NCBI GenBank assembly: GCA_013397435.1
Contig: VZRG01000030.1
Coordinates: forward strand, 1,011,477 to 1,075,476
Source: Erythrocercus mccallii
Taxonomy: Eukaryota > Chordata > Aves > Passeriformes > Dicruridae
Reading direction: 5' to 3'
DNA: 64,000 nucleotides
Each line of letters begins with the position of its first letter. Position 1 is the stretch's first letter. Of the stretch, positions 49,052 to 61,610 are shown one piece after another. Below the pieces are notes generated by a model. That model searched no databases. It was given only the letters and a program-made list of their open reading frames with translations, and was not told the origin of the DNA. The position numbers were made by a program, and so were the translations under genes.

Positions 49052-52000
49052 CAAAGATAGGTTTCCCTCTTTGATTGATGCAGGGAGAGCTCTGCTACAG
49101 AAGTGCTATTGGCAGTTGAGGGGCCTCTATAATCTGATCAATTCTAGGAGTTAACACTAGTTTAGCACACTTTAAATGAGACAACACCAGTGTAAAATCT
49201 AACTGACATTGGAAATAAGTCTCCCTTTTCTGTAGAAACTGGATGCCAGCTGCTGGAGGGGAGCCCAAGAAGGTGGACTGTACCCTGCAGCCTTGCATTG
49301 GTAACCAAGGATAATGCAAGAGGAGAAATTCATTACACCCCTCGACACTAAAAAGTTTTAGAATTAGTTCTCAGAAGAATTACATGCATACATGTAAAAC
49401 AGGGATGCATCTGTGCAACTGAACGAAGTATTACCTTAAAATCTGTTCTGACAGCTTATTCCAGGAGATTGCTCCAGGACTTTAGTCCTCACTCTTAGCA
49501 TCCCACAACCTGTGGAAATAACTAGAGAAGATTGCTGTCTAATAAATAATCCAAGATAATGGTGACAGAGTCCTGATTGCATAGAGCTATAATATGTATA
49601 TCTTCTGTTAGAGCCTATATTCTCTTGTACATCCACACAGAGACAAGGACTAGGCCCTTGTGTGAGGGAAGAGAAGAAAAAACAAACAAACCACCATAAC
49701 CCTTTATAGTTAAGAAAATGCACTGCTGTAGGCTGGTGTCACAGCTCCTAAAACATTATTCTTTCATAATTGTATTGGTTAAATAACTGTGAAGAATGTC
49801 TGCTTTAGGGGGAGAGGCATCTATCCACCTCTTAGATGTCAGTCTGTGGTATTGCAGGATGTTAATTCACAAAAGGGAACTAAAGGGGTATGATTATTCA
49901 AACTCAATGAAAAACAAATCTCTACCAAAATAACAACAACAAAAAAGTAATAATAAATTAGTACAAGAGAGTCATGCAGAAATGAGAAAATAAACAAGCA
50001 CAGTTCGAACAGCACCCAGAGGTATGCTGCTTCAAAATCATCTGGTCAATAATGCACTGAATAGTTTTACTGTTAAACAAGCATTAACAGGCTCCCTACC
50101 CATAGCACAAAGTGCTAGTTCTGCAAGATACATAATTTTAAACTCAAGGTATTTGTAAATAAATGCAGCTTTCCCTTTAAAACTTCAATTAAGCAATTAG
50201 CACAACTTTATGGGTGCAATCTACACAATCACTACTGATTTGCCCAAAGGTTTTTTCAGACATATTTAATTCTTATTACCTGTAAGCAAGGAAGCATGCT
50301 AAAATACTTTGCAGATCGTAGAATAGAAGATGTCAGTCAGGCTTGCCTTATTTAAAGCTCTTTGAAGAACTGGGGCACAAGAAATTAAAGTCTTTCTGTT
50401 AGGTGTACTCAAAGCATTCAACATAGGTGTGATTATTTGATTATTTTCCAAAATGCAGCCATATCTTAGATATACAGCTGTGGTCATCAGATACTGATTA
50501 TGAGGGGGAAAAATCCCATACAAAATCTTGATCCTCACTTCCAGCTAATACTTTTTACTGAACATTTTTCTCAAGCTACAAAAAAAAAGTTTCCATATTT
50601 CCAGGTTATTTTTGCTCTTATGTGGTATAAATTTGGTAGAATTGATACAGGAATTGAAGTTAAAAGATTATTCATATATTAATGAAAAATCTGTATTAGT
50701 TCAAAATTTGTACTGTTTGAAATTATTACATCAAGTTTATAAAATAAAAATACAAAATAAAAAAGTACAACTAAAATACAACTATATATATTTAATCTTC
50801 ACATGTATGTGAATCAAATAATTAATCTTAAAAGGAAACAAGACTGATGCTCCATGTGGGCTTCAGGTAGGACTCTCAAGTACAGCTACAGCAAAATGTA
50901 CATCTACTGACTGTCATCAATAGATCAGAATTGTAGCTTTTCTCACAAATGTACTGATGTTCATAACAGTTTGGGTTGCTGCAGCAAAAAGTACTTTACA
51001 GTAGCCTGAAGCAGGATAATCTGCTGCTTTCAATTTATCCCTGACACTTCAGGAGGAAATGTAAGAAAATTAGCAATGGATAATTTGGGAATCATTGTAA
51101 AGACTCTTTATTGCAGACAGGACTTTCAAGAAGCTGGCTGGATTATAAACACCTTGGCAATGATGGCTTTGACATATTTTATGATGTAAGATTTGCATCT
51201 TGACTAAATGAATATGAAAAGGTCCTCCTAACTCTGTGTAACGTACAGTTACAACAGCTAAAAGGTTAATGACGGTAACTAGAAAGCACTCTCAGCTTCA
51301 CATCTCTTCCTTTTCATTTTGTTTTATCTGACTTGTCATCTCTAAAGCCTTGTATGTGCTGATATATATCATACAGTGCACAAGGTAAGGCAACACTAAT
51401 ATGCAGCAAATCCCTCACTCAAACAGGAGAAAATTCAATCCTTTCTTGACAGTGCAAGGAGGGGTTTATTTACCCCACCACACTGATTTCTGTGGTCATG
51501 GAGCTGGCTCATTATATAAATGACTACAAAACATACATACCCAGCAATCCTCAAAGGAAACCTGAAATCACTGGTAACTGATGCATAGTTGAAAAAAAAA
51601 AAAGAGCTGAATTTGTTCCCATAGGCACTATTTGTGCATTCATGCACTTAATATTTCACATCACATCTGACTGTTTGAGTAAATAAAGTGACATTTTGAT
51701 TATGGAACATATTAGAGACTGAAAGTAGTTTTATTGATCTATCAAAACATTTGAAGGATTGATTATTACAGTTTCAAAGTCATTTCTTTCAATAGAGGTG
51801 TGGACACCAGACTGCTGCGGTCCATGGCAAGTAGGCAAGCACAAAGCCTGAATAATCTCATTTAGAAATGTGACTCTAAGACTCATAAGCAAGGAAAACT
51901 CAATATGTTAAGGAACCATTTCCCAACGTTTCCATTCTGCAGTGATGCAGCTTTCTTTTTATAGAGCCCTAAAAGTTTCTTTCTTCATATTCTGCCCTTG

Positions 52001-54229
52001 GAAATCTCAAGGGGAAAACCTTGTAGCAACACTACATACTAGAAAATCCCCTAGAATCCAATAACATATGTCCAGTAATGAAACTAAACCAAACCCATTA
52101 CAATCAGGTGCACAACAATAACCAGACAATTTAAATAAGTCCCTTCAGGCTGGCTTCACCAGTAACCCTCTTTCCCTCCCATTACTTCTAAGTCCAGCAA
52201 ATGAGCCTTTCGGATCTGAGTTAAATGACAGCCATTTGCCTTCAAAATTGTGCTGCTATTCATGCCTCACAACTTAAAGCCTCCTAAGGGTCCCTAAGGA
52301 TCCCAGAGGTGTGGGAGGCAGAAACAATGCACCTATCTTCAGCAATGCAATTATATCGCTGTGATCCCTTAAAACTGTAGTCTCACCATTATCAGGCCCA
52401 TTAGCATAATTACGTAGAGAGCCAAGGGTGGGGAGAAAGTACAGAACAGAATGTAACAAAGAGCAAAATTCTTTGAGAGGTACCTCGGCCTTTGTGTAAT
52501 GTGGAGATGAAGTTTTAGAAAAACTGAAAGGGAAGGTTAAAAATAAAATAAATCTCAAAGTAGGGATCTCTTATGAGATGTATTAAGTAGCATTTCAGGA
52601 TTGAAAAATTATTTGAGACAGCCAGCAGGAAACAGTAAAACATGGCACCAGAAATAAAGTTGTCATGTCCCATGCTTCTACAAATACCTGCAGCACAGAA
52701 GGGGATCTTGAGTTTCCCTGCAAGTTTTGGTTCAAGCATTTTCACTCAGCTTCCTGAAGACAACAGTAAAAGAATTCCTCTTGTAAAGAAACAACCAAAA
52801 CTTATGAAATAGTAAGAAAGTGAAAAAGAGAATAATTAATACCTTTTTCTATTGTCAGTGTCACTCTTTCTATGGGACAGAGAGGAGAAAGGTCCCTCCA
52901 AGTTGCAATCTTCAACCAGAGCTCCTATTCCTAGGACAACACTGCTTTTTGCCATCCCTTTCAGAGAACCAAAAATAAACCTTAAAGCTGACCTAGATGC
53001 AGCTTGGCATAAAGGTCCTATTTTGACTTCCTTTTCCTTGCATTTATGGCAACATAATCAGACCTTCACATACAGACCTCATTCCAAAATCCAAGTCCAA
53101 CCTTTTTGCCAGGAGTTTGAGACTTTTTTGGTAGTTTCAATTCTGAATCAAAAGAAAAGGGAGAAATCATGAATATAACACTTCTGAAAGGAAAAAGAAA
53201 AGCTGTGGTGGAATTTATGTCAGCTGAAGAGAGTTTTTCAGTGACAATAAAAATACAAGTTTAAGGAAAATAAAATATATATTCCATTGTATTCTAAAAG
53301 GGAAACATAGTTTTAAATGTGAGGGTTATCAGGAAGTTACCACAAGAAGATATGTTCTCCAGAAGCCTCAAAAGCAGAGAAAGTCAGCTTATTGTGATGT
53401 TGTCATTACTCTGTGGCTCATTCTGATCCAGGAGTAGGCAACATAGCAATGCCCCCTGAATCACCATTGTTTCTAGGGAGAGAAGCCTTTCGTACATACC
53501 TCCTGGGACCCTTCACATGCAAAATTTAGTCATCAGCCCAGTATCCTAACTAAATTTAAAAAAATACCATTTAGTTTAGAGTATTTCTTCTTAGAAAAAT
53601 GCACAAATAAAAAACCCAAAAATGCACTACCATTATCTACTACTAGAGGAAATAAAAGATCATAAAAGGAAGAAAAATGTTATAAGCATGAAGGGAGGAA
53701 AAAGAGAGGTGAAGAAAAGGCCCATGTAGAGTTCTCTAATGTGAATTAGAAAATTGATTTTCATTTTCTTTAGCTTCTTGAAGCTAGTGGGGATGGGGAG
53801 GAGTTGTGTGTGTGTATGTATGTGCATTTTATTTTTTTTAATTGAAGTTCTCAAAAAGCAGATGACAAAACCCACAAGCCTAGACGCCAAACTCTTTCCC
53901 AATCGAAATATAAGTATGCAAAAGAAAAATAAAAATCAAGAGTTTCCTGACTTTAGTCTTTTATTCAACATATGATGTTTGAAGTTAAAATTCTATACTT
54001 TAGTGAAAATTTTAAAATATTAACCCAAAATTCATTAGCAATAGTTGAGCTACATAGTACCGGATGTTTCCAACACTTAGGAATGGTAAAGAAAGAAACA
54101 GAATGGCACATAAAACAACTGGAATGGAACATGTAAAGTAACTTCATTGTACCAAATGCATTAGTGTTCAGAGTGCCAGTGTTCCACCAGCAGTTCACTG
54201 GGCTAATGTGCTCATAAACTGCTGAGCTG
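49052..54229. other. Noncoding DNA, no gene seen
   Basis: No exon or recognisable large mobile element. A possible third trace of the ancient repeat (ACACCAGTGTAAAATCT) is at about 49186-49202. An enhancer-like stretch is listed separately at 52240-52520. A short (TG)n/(TATG)n run lies at 53806-53824. Open frames up to 106 codons lack motifs. Confidence 0.5.
52240..52520. promoter_or_regulatory. Candidate conserved noncoding element
   Basis: Mixed, non-repetitive sequence with CATTAGCATAATTACG (homeodomain word TAATTAC at 52407-52413), TGCAATTATATCG and ATGACAGCCATTTGCC. No repeat family or coding frame accounts for it. Texture only; conservation not assessable. Confidence 0.22.
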
Positions 54230-54374
54230 TGCTCGTAGATCAGTTGGTCAGAGCATAGAGCTAATAATGCCAAGCTTCTGGGTTTGATCCCCATATGGGC
54301 CATTGGCTTCAGAGTTGGACTTGGTGATCCTTGTGCATCTCTTCCAACCAGAATATTCTCTGATTCTGTGATTT
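54230..54374 (+). mobile_element. TguSINE1-like SINE (second copy)
   Basis: Same architecture as the copy at 45550: A box TAGATCAGTTGG (54236-54247), anticodon region AGAGCTAATAATGCCAAG, B box GGTTTGATCCC (54281-54291), acceptor end TATGGGCCAT, then the CR1-type tail CTTCCAACCAGAATATTCTC and TGATTCTGTGATT. Both copies share AATAATGCC where the tRNA has AATAACGCC, a change expected from CpG decay or subfamily ancestry. It is inactive and has no coding capacity. The 138-codon minus frame crossing it is antisense to the repeat and not a gene. Confidence 0.94.
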
Positions 54375-57300
54375 CATTCAAGAAGGACCAGGAATAATGT
54401 TTTTAAATGAAAAGTGCTTTGTCTAATACCCTCTGCAGAGAGATCATGCAAATCTACTAAACTTTTGGTTCACAGGAGCTAGATAATTTACATCTTGATC
54501 TTTTTAAAAAGAGATACATCCTCTGACACACACTGAAGTATTTATCACTGGTTTCATGTTCTAAACACCCTTTAAGTTAGGCTGTAAATACCTATTCTAT
54601 ACTGTAGAGATTATATAAGCAAATAAGTGTATTAATTTTTATATATTGTAAACAAGAATGGTTAGCTCATTGTTTTGTCTAAAAATATTTCCAAAAGGGA
54701 TAATTTCATGTGCCTGAAAACACCATCCAGAAAGCATAAGATAGGAATAATCAAAGATGACCCTCACCACTGCAGAAGCAACATTATCACTCTGTTCATG
54801 AGGCTGGAAAAGAGCATTCAGTTTAAACATCCACTGCAAATTCAATAAGGTGTCCCACAAATCCATTAGAATATTAACTGTAGCCCTTTCAGACAGTCTA
54901 CCTGTGCATAAGGTCCAGGCCTGTATCAACACTGACAGTTGCAATTTCAAATGACTTTATTTGTTCTCTGTGTTTTTTTCTAGATAACCTTGTCACATAA
55001 TCTTTTTTCCCTCTCTGACTGATGTGCTTTTAACTAAATGGGTCCTATGTGGTCTTCAGCAAGACTTCATTTTCACTGGTTTCAATATGCTGGCCCCTTC
55101 AAAATGTATTGACGTTCATACTTCCCCCATCAGACATCCCCATGTGAATGGCCCCTCAGACAGACGAGCTGCAAAGACAGAACTGCTGAACACACAAACT
55201 GGTGCCTGGAAGGAGATATTTTAAGATTCTGCAAATTTTACTATACCATCCATCCAGATTTTTAATACTACCTCAATATGTTTTAACACGTGTTTCAGCA
55301 AATCTTTAAACCCCGTATACAGGATAGTTTTCAGGGAGCCAGAGCTGGTTTATCAGTCGCAGCCACCAAAATAAGGACTACAACCTGAAAAATAAAATGT
55401 ATGGCCAAAGTGTTGGCTTTACTGGCCACAAAAACAGAAGTTAAAGAGGCAGGAGAACAAACAAACAATTAGGACAACCAGGACTGCCTAAAAGCTGTGC
55501 TGATTTGTACTCTGGCAAAAGTGGAAGGGCTGGAAGCACAGCCCATCCACTTGAAAGGTGGTATTTGCATGCAGTGATCATCAGACATCATTAAAACAAG
55601 GGAAATGATCTCCAGACCTTCATTTCTTATCACAAGCCAAGTCTTAGCATCCTCAGGGTGCCCCAAAGATAATTAATTTTTACAACTTTGTGTTCCCCAA
55701 GTTCAAGACAAAATGGAATTAAGATTCAAAGCAAAGTCTAAGCTTCAGAACTAAGAACTGGGAACTCTTTGGACTGGGCTTAGTAAGGGAATTTATCCCT
55801 AGGCTGGTCATTAAATTAAGGAAACTCCTTATTCTGACACCTAAAAAGGGGAAGATATCTAACAAAGCCATCCAGTTCTTCTGTGAGAAATGGGGCATCA
55901 GTGTCAGTGGTGGCTAGAAGAGGAGAAAAGCAGACCATTAGCATTTGTTAGTCTAATTGAAATCCAGAAATGAGAACTGTTTTTTCTTTTTATAAAACTT
56001 TAAAAACTGCTCTAAACAATAATAAAATTCTTCTAAATATAAGCATCCTAAATGAGCTACATAATGTTCCATGCCATAATCACCACTGCAACAAGAAATT
56101 GCTCAAATCACTTTTGAGCCAGATTTGTCAGTCATGCTGCTCTGTGCTCTGAGCAACAATGATCTGTGAAATTAATATTAAACCTTCCAAGGCAACTCAG
56201 TTCTGAAGTTTTGTGTGCTTCTGTCATTGTAGAAACACAAAGCAATATTAGAGTATAATATAGAACATGCATGGGAAGGAGAGAAGGAAATGGGAGTGGG
56301 GGTAGTAGAAAAAAAAGAAGAAAAAAAATTCAGCCAAACAGAGGCCAGGAACAGTAAGATAATTAGGATTGTTTTTTACAAGATTGCAACAGCTTGAATT
56401 GTTCCTCCCATTTTATGTTTAATTACAGTTTTTATTGCACTCATAAGAAATTCAGCTGCTGAAATAATCTAAGGAGCCAAGAACACACCATTTCTCCTCC
56501 ATTCTCAGAATTTTTAAGCTCAGCCATTACATACCCTCTCTTTGTAAAACAAAGAGGGAACAAAGCACTATTGCACTCTTGTTTATCTTAGATTCTTAGA
56601 TGTCATTATTATTCTCAATCCTCATGAAAATCCTAGGATAAGAGATGAATGAAGGAAACACAGGGGCATAAATAGGATTTCTTTTCTCTGCATTTTGCTA
56701 TTCTCTCCATTGCAAAGTTATCGTTTACATCAATAAAACACACATCAGGTGATAATGAACGTATAGAGACATTGCAGAGGGAAAAATCACAACTCCAATA
56801 CATATGAAACATCAGTTTCCTACATGTGCTCAAAATTGCACACCGTATGCTGAAGCATCTGAAGAGACATTAACTCACTGGAAGTGCAGGGAAGGGACAG
56901 GAAGGAGTAACTACAATGCCATTCCTAAACAGCATTCCAATCTGCTAAATGCTGATTATCATTAAGCCTTAAAGCTTAATATCCAGCACAATACAAAATG
57001 GCAGGTACTTAATATCTGTGACCAGATCAAGAATTTTCTGTACACTGCCAAGCAGTGTGTGGGAACAAACAGAAGGCCATTGAACTGGTTGCATGTACCT
57101 GTCACACGGTATTTTTAGGCTTCAATCTGCAGCCCTGGCCCATTTGGACAGTCATACTGAAATCAATAAAATTTATATCAATAAAAATTATTGCTATAAA
57201 TGGACTGGACCAGTCATAGCCCAGTGGCAGGAAAACTGATTACAAAAGCAGTCACTTGCATTCAGGCTGTGCAAACAAGACTTTTCTTTCAGGAATTCTG

Positions 57301-60020
57301 AGGATACAGTTAGAAGAGGGAAAAATGAACTCTCCTTTAAACTGAAAGTTAAAACTCAGCTTGAAGGAAAGTTACATACAGTAAGATACTACAACTTACA
57401 GCGAATTTAATTCCTCATGATTGACTCTATTCTTGTCTGCTGCTATCTTCTTCATAACATTCCCCCTAGTCTCAAATTTCTCCCTGAAAATGAATAATAA
57501 AGCTATTTGTCTACAGAAAAGTGTCAACTAAACACTCAGAGTAGCTGAGGAATACAGGAGGAATTTACCTCAATACCTTTGCAAGAAACTGTCTTACTTA
57601 AAGAGACCAATATTCCATTTTAGCCTGATTTACTTTTATCTTTTAACAGAATTCAGCTTAACAGAAATGTCTCCAATGCCATACACTTAAAAAGAAAAAT
57701 AAGAAAAAAGGAGCCTAAGGAAATAAATAAACAAGGCATTTTCCCACTGTGACTGAGGAAACAGAGCAAAATTTGTAAGTGAAACAAAGATTTGAAAGTT
57801 GAATGAAAAATCAGTGTTCCTTATTAGCAGAGTGCAGAAAAGAACATTAATTACAGAAAATGAAAAGATGCTCAGATCGTCCTTCAAGATCAGCATTCAA
57901 GGAGGGAATCATCCAAAGTTTTCTAACAACCTTGGCATTGTCTAGGCAGTTTGGGAAATAAAGGAAAAAACCTTTTAGGTTCTGGGATTACTTCATTTGT
58001 CTTTGACCATCAAAAATGGGTACATTGCAGGAGAAATAGTTCAGTAAGTAATATTTAGGCATGAAAATAGAAATTTGATCAAGCAGGCCTTCTCAACATA
58101 CTCAGTTTAAACTGTCCCCTGAAACATAAGTAGAAGCCTTTGGGTGAGAACCAAGGTTCGCCATATGCCTGACACTTGACTTTTTACCTGTGAATGGTTT
58201 AGGCAACTGACTGAGTTTTCCAAATACTGAGATGATCAAGAAAGGGGCAGAAAACCTGGTCATTCTTTGGAGAATTTTCAGGGTACTGTTAGTAATGGTC
58301 AGCTTTAACTTAAGACAGTCTGTCTCAAAGAGTGTTCAGCAGAATGGAAAAGAGAAATAAAATTATTGCCCCTCACCTAATGGCATCAGCATTTCAAGTC
58401 CTTGGCATTCATTACTCTAAATTTTTCACTTTCCCATAATATCTGCAAGCATATCTTGGAATAATGGAGTTCACAAACCAGAAATCTCATCCATAATCCC
58501 ACCTGGCTGTGGGGTTAGTTCATATTTACAATAACATTGTATTTTTACATCCTTATCTATCAGAGGCTGTCAAAGCAAATTGGGGAGCAAACATTAAAGA
58601 GAAAGAAAATTCAAGTGGTACCAAGAAAAAAATTTCTGAGTCTGAAAAAGAAAGCATAACTAATGGGTATATAAATTGGAGACGTCACAGCAAGTCTAGT
58701 TCAGCCGTTTAGAGAATTGCATTGTCTGTGCTGTGCAGTCTGCTGACAAAATCACAGTGGTCCTCTGGGCATAAAATCTTTCACTGCCTATGTGATAATA
58801 TCTCTGATCTTCCCGTTGATCACTTCAAGTTTTATCTCCTCTCAGTACATTTTATTAATCTTGGATTTCTGGAAGAAATGGAGCAGAAGGCAGGATACAG
58901 CCTCCTACTGAGTAAGGCAATGATACGTTTAATCAGCTGTACAACAAAACACAGGAGTATGACTGCTGCAGCCAGCTCCACTAAAGAGGAAAGCAAGCAC
59001 CCCTCTCCATGCCTCAGAACGCCTGTATGCTTGGGGTATGGTATGAATCAAATATAAATCTGATTAAAGGAATTTTCATCAATGAACAGAAGAATACCAA
59101 AGGTCACTTTGTCAGCATTATATTTACTCTTGCTTATGAAGATGTTAAGTATGAGATACTATTTTCAGTTTACTCTGTTATACCTCTAAATTTAGAGCCT
59201 GTTTAAATCTTGCTCACAATCACTTGTGCATGTAGGTGTTCTGAGCTCATCAATAACCATCAGAAATAGCCATCCCTATCTATCTCATGTCTCTTATAAT
59301 TTTTAATGGCTGCTTATTAAAATAATATATCTTTCAAAATACACTAATAAAAGATCAAATGATAACTTAGTCAGCTCCTCGTATATTCATAAGTAAAAAA
59401 GAACAAAATGCCAAATTATTTTTGACTCTGTTTAGTCTTTTCATTTGACTTACAGATACAGATTTATCTTGGTAACTTTCTGATCAATTTCATTTTCTCA
59501 GACACTAGTAGAATCTGTTAATAGCTGAACTCTTGCTCAAGTCCTTAAACCTTCTGCAGTGTCATAATATCCAAACTCTTCTTAGATAAAATATCATTCC
59601 TTGTTATGTCCCATAAGAATTTTTAAAATCATTAATTAATAAATAAGATTATGAGAAACCCAAGCTTCTCAGTATGCATTAACTTTGTACAGATCTAAAT
59701 TCCTTTAATTGCTTTAAACTAGGAAGAAGATAGAATACAAACTCTATAAATATCTGGAAGGATTTTTCAACAGACTTTCATTTGTACTGACACAGAGCTA
59801 CTGATGAATTTTTCAGCAAGGGACACACTAGTTTCAGAAGGCCCAATGAAAAGTTAATTTCCTGATTATTCCTAGGTTGTATTAACTTAATGAGTCACAG
59901 CCTTCCCTCCACTTCCTTTAGCTTCTCAAAACAGGTCTGGAGCAAAACATCCTCCTTGCCCAAAAGTAAACGTCAGGAGGTCCTGACCTTTACTTACCAG
60001 AAGTAGTTCCTACATATCTT
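54375..60020. other. Noncoding DNA, no gene confirmed
   Basis: No mobile element recognised. A 103-codon minus frame (54639-54950) and a 67-codon plus frame (58509-58712) look slightly protein-like but have no domain. The latter begins after a fair acceptor (TTATCTATCAG at about 58562) but lacks a good donor. 56930-57010 has AT-rich enhancer-like texture (GATTATCATTAAGCCTTAAAG). Confidence 0.45.
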
Positions 60021-60026
60021 TAAAAT

Positions 60027-60140
60027 CTGGGAAAAAAAAACAAACCAGAACACTAAAGAACTAAAAAACCTAAAGAACACTCCCTCCAAAAAAAACCCAA
60101 ACCAAAAACAAACTTTAAAAAAATCAACCAAAAATCCCCA
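60027..60140. repeat. A/C-rich low-complexity tract
   Basis: Runs of A separated by ACC, CCC and AAACC words, with few G or T. It has the same orientation as the 46346 tract. Confidence 0.85.
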
Positions 60141-60390
60141 AGTTCAATTAACATAACTATAAAGCAATGCTATTGCTTTTCTTTCTCCCTGAGAATCAGC
60201 TCCAACAGGACGGTGAAGGCAGCAGAAATCCGAGTGAAATCTAACAAACATCTCTTTCCAGTCAGATGTCAGGCAATGTCTTTGTGCCATGGTGACACTT
60301 GACTTGATACAGCAGTGAGCGGGGAAAGGTGTTGTTCTGAAATTCACTCAGTTTTGTCCTCTCCACTTTTCCTATGACAGAGATTATTAC

Positions 60391-60499
60391 CTTTCTTTCC
60401 CTTCCAAAATCATTTTCCGAATTTGCATGATACAAAGTTATGACAACTAAACCAAGGAAGAGTGTCTGTATACGCATTTTCAGTAAGGACTGTGCAAAG
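60391..60499 (-). CDS. Candidate first coding exon with signal peptide (unidentified gene)
   Basis: On the minus strand, TTTTTATTCCTCACTGCAACAG gives a plausible acceptor ending at 60500. It is followed by 22 nt of possible 5' UTR, an ATG at 60477-60475, 29 codons, and then AAG|GTAATA, a good donor (intron GT at 60390-60389). The encoded peptide starts MRIQ, continues with a hydrophobic core (TLFLGLVVITLY), a small/polar region (HANS) resembling a signal-peptidase site, and a charged ENDFGRERK end. That is a textbook signal-peptide exon ending in phase 0. The frame stays open for 42 codons past the donor, so the splice call is not forced. I do not recognise the gene and found no companion exon in the window, which would fit large introns. 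An alternative acceptor (TTGCACAG) lies 10 nt downstream. Chance hydrophobic ORFs with flanking AG/GT do occur. Confidence 0.28.
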
Positions 60500-60539
60500 C
60501 TGTTGCAGTGAGGAATAAAAATTAATTTTCTAGAAATTC

Positions 60540-60547
60540 ATTTGCAT
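60540..60547. promoter_or_regulatory. Octamer motif ATTTGCAT
   Basis: A perfect POU-factor octamer about 40 bp upstream (on the minus strand) of the candidate exon. Single octamers are common by chance in AT-rich DNA. Confidence 0.3.
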
Positions 60548-60549
60548 TT

Positions 60550-61279
60550 AGTGCTTTAAGGATGAAGAGAAGAATAGGGGAGCATATTTTGGCAACACAC
60601 TCTGTTCCTACTGCTGCTCTTAACCAAATCTCACATGTGTCATAGAAGTCTGCCATAAAGAAGGAAATGAAACTCTGGGACAAAACTGGTGTTTGAATTA
60701 CCCCTTTCAGTATGAGAATTACATTTTTTACAGTTGACACACTCAAGAGAACATTTGAATTGGTGAGAAAAAGTAGGGCATTCTACACTGGTAATGCACC
60801 GAAAAACAAGAAAGGGCAGTTTGGGATTACTGGTTCATTGTGCAACCCAGACAACATTGGGTATAACATAGTATAGTTTGTTGGGTTTCTGATGGCTTTT
60901 GTGATAAAGCATCTCATCTTGATGAGAGGATATGAGAAGTTGTCACACGTGTCCTTGTAGCTAGGAGCAGTGAAGAAGAGACACTGAGCAGGAAGTAGCA
61001 CTTTCTTCTTAGAAGAGTGTTAACTTCTACCAGATGTCCTTGGACACTTGGGGTATGCAAGTCAATAACAGAGGGAATTTTGCTATCCAATTTTCTGCTG
61101 ATGACTGTAAAAATACTTCCTCTAATTTAGTCAAAGAAAATGTCTGTGTTAGAAAGCTGGAGATAAATTGTTTGGCTTCCTGTGGCATGAGACTTATGGG
61201 GATAGACTTACAGATAAAAGGGAAGGATTTGGAGGGAGAAGAAAAGAAAAATACAGTCTGAGAGAAGGATTTTATCTTC
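60550..61279. other. Noncoding DNA, no gene seen
   Basis: Several antiparallel open frames of 72-103 codons overlap one another (for example 61027-61338 minus and 61034-61261 plus), with no domains or splice structure. No repeats recognised. Confidence 0.5.
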
Positions 61280-61283
61280 CCTC

Positions 61284-61395
61284 GAAAAAAAAGCCAACCA
61301 AACAAACAAAAAAATGAAACCCCCACCAACAAATCCAACTAGATATAATTAGACAAACAAGCAGATACAAAAACAACAAAGAAAAAAACAATGCA
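61284..61395. repeat. A-rich and A/C low-complexity tract
   Basis: AAAAAAAAGCC, AACCAAACAAAC, AAACCCCCACC and later AAAAACAACAAAG words, with few T or G until about 61395. Confidence 0.75.
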
Positions 61396-61419
61396 AAATA
61401 GAAGCCCAGGCTCTTTAAC

Positions 61420-61610
61420 TGAATTCAATTATGTCAATTTTAACATTAATTTACTAACAAATGAGCAGTTATGCTAAAGTGCTCTTGAAGTGGGTTTTGT
61501 AGAGGATTAATTATTTTATTAATTTAATTAGTTTACATTAGCTTTTCCACTGCTTATTAAAAAAAAGAAATAATTTTAACCAGAAGTCTTTTTTAACCAA
61601 CACTTAAATT
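61420..61610. promoter_or_regulatory. Candidate homeodomain-motif-rich noncoding element
   Basis: Clustered TAATTA cores: TTAATTA at 61507-61513 and TTAATTAG at 61524-61531, plus ATTAATTTAC near 61445-61454 and TTTACATTAGC near 61532-61542, within non-repetitive sequence. Such clusters typify developmental enhancers but also arise by chance in AT-rich DNA. Confidence 0.25.

Noticed and set aside
53965..54381. 138-codon minus-strand open frame
   Set aside because: Its first part is antisense to the SINE at 54230-54374, and the rest shows no domain.
54639..54950. 103-codon minus-strand frame that looks somewhat protein-like
   Set aside because: No domain, no convincing paired splice sites, and no companion exons.
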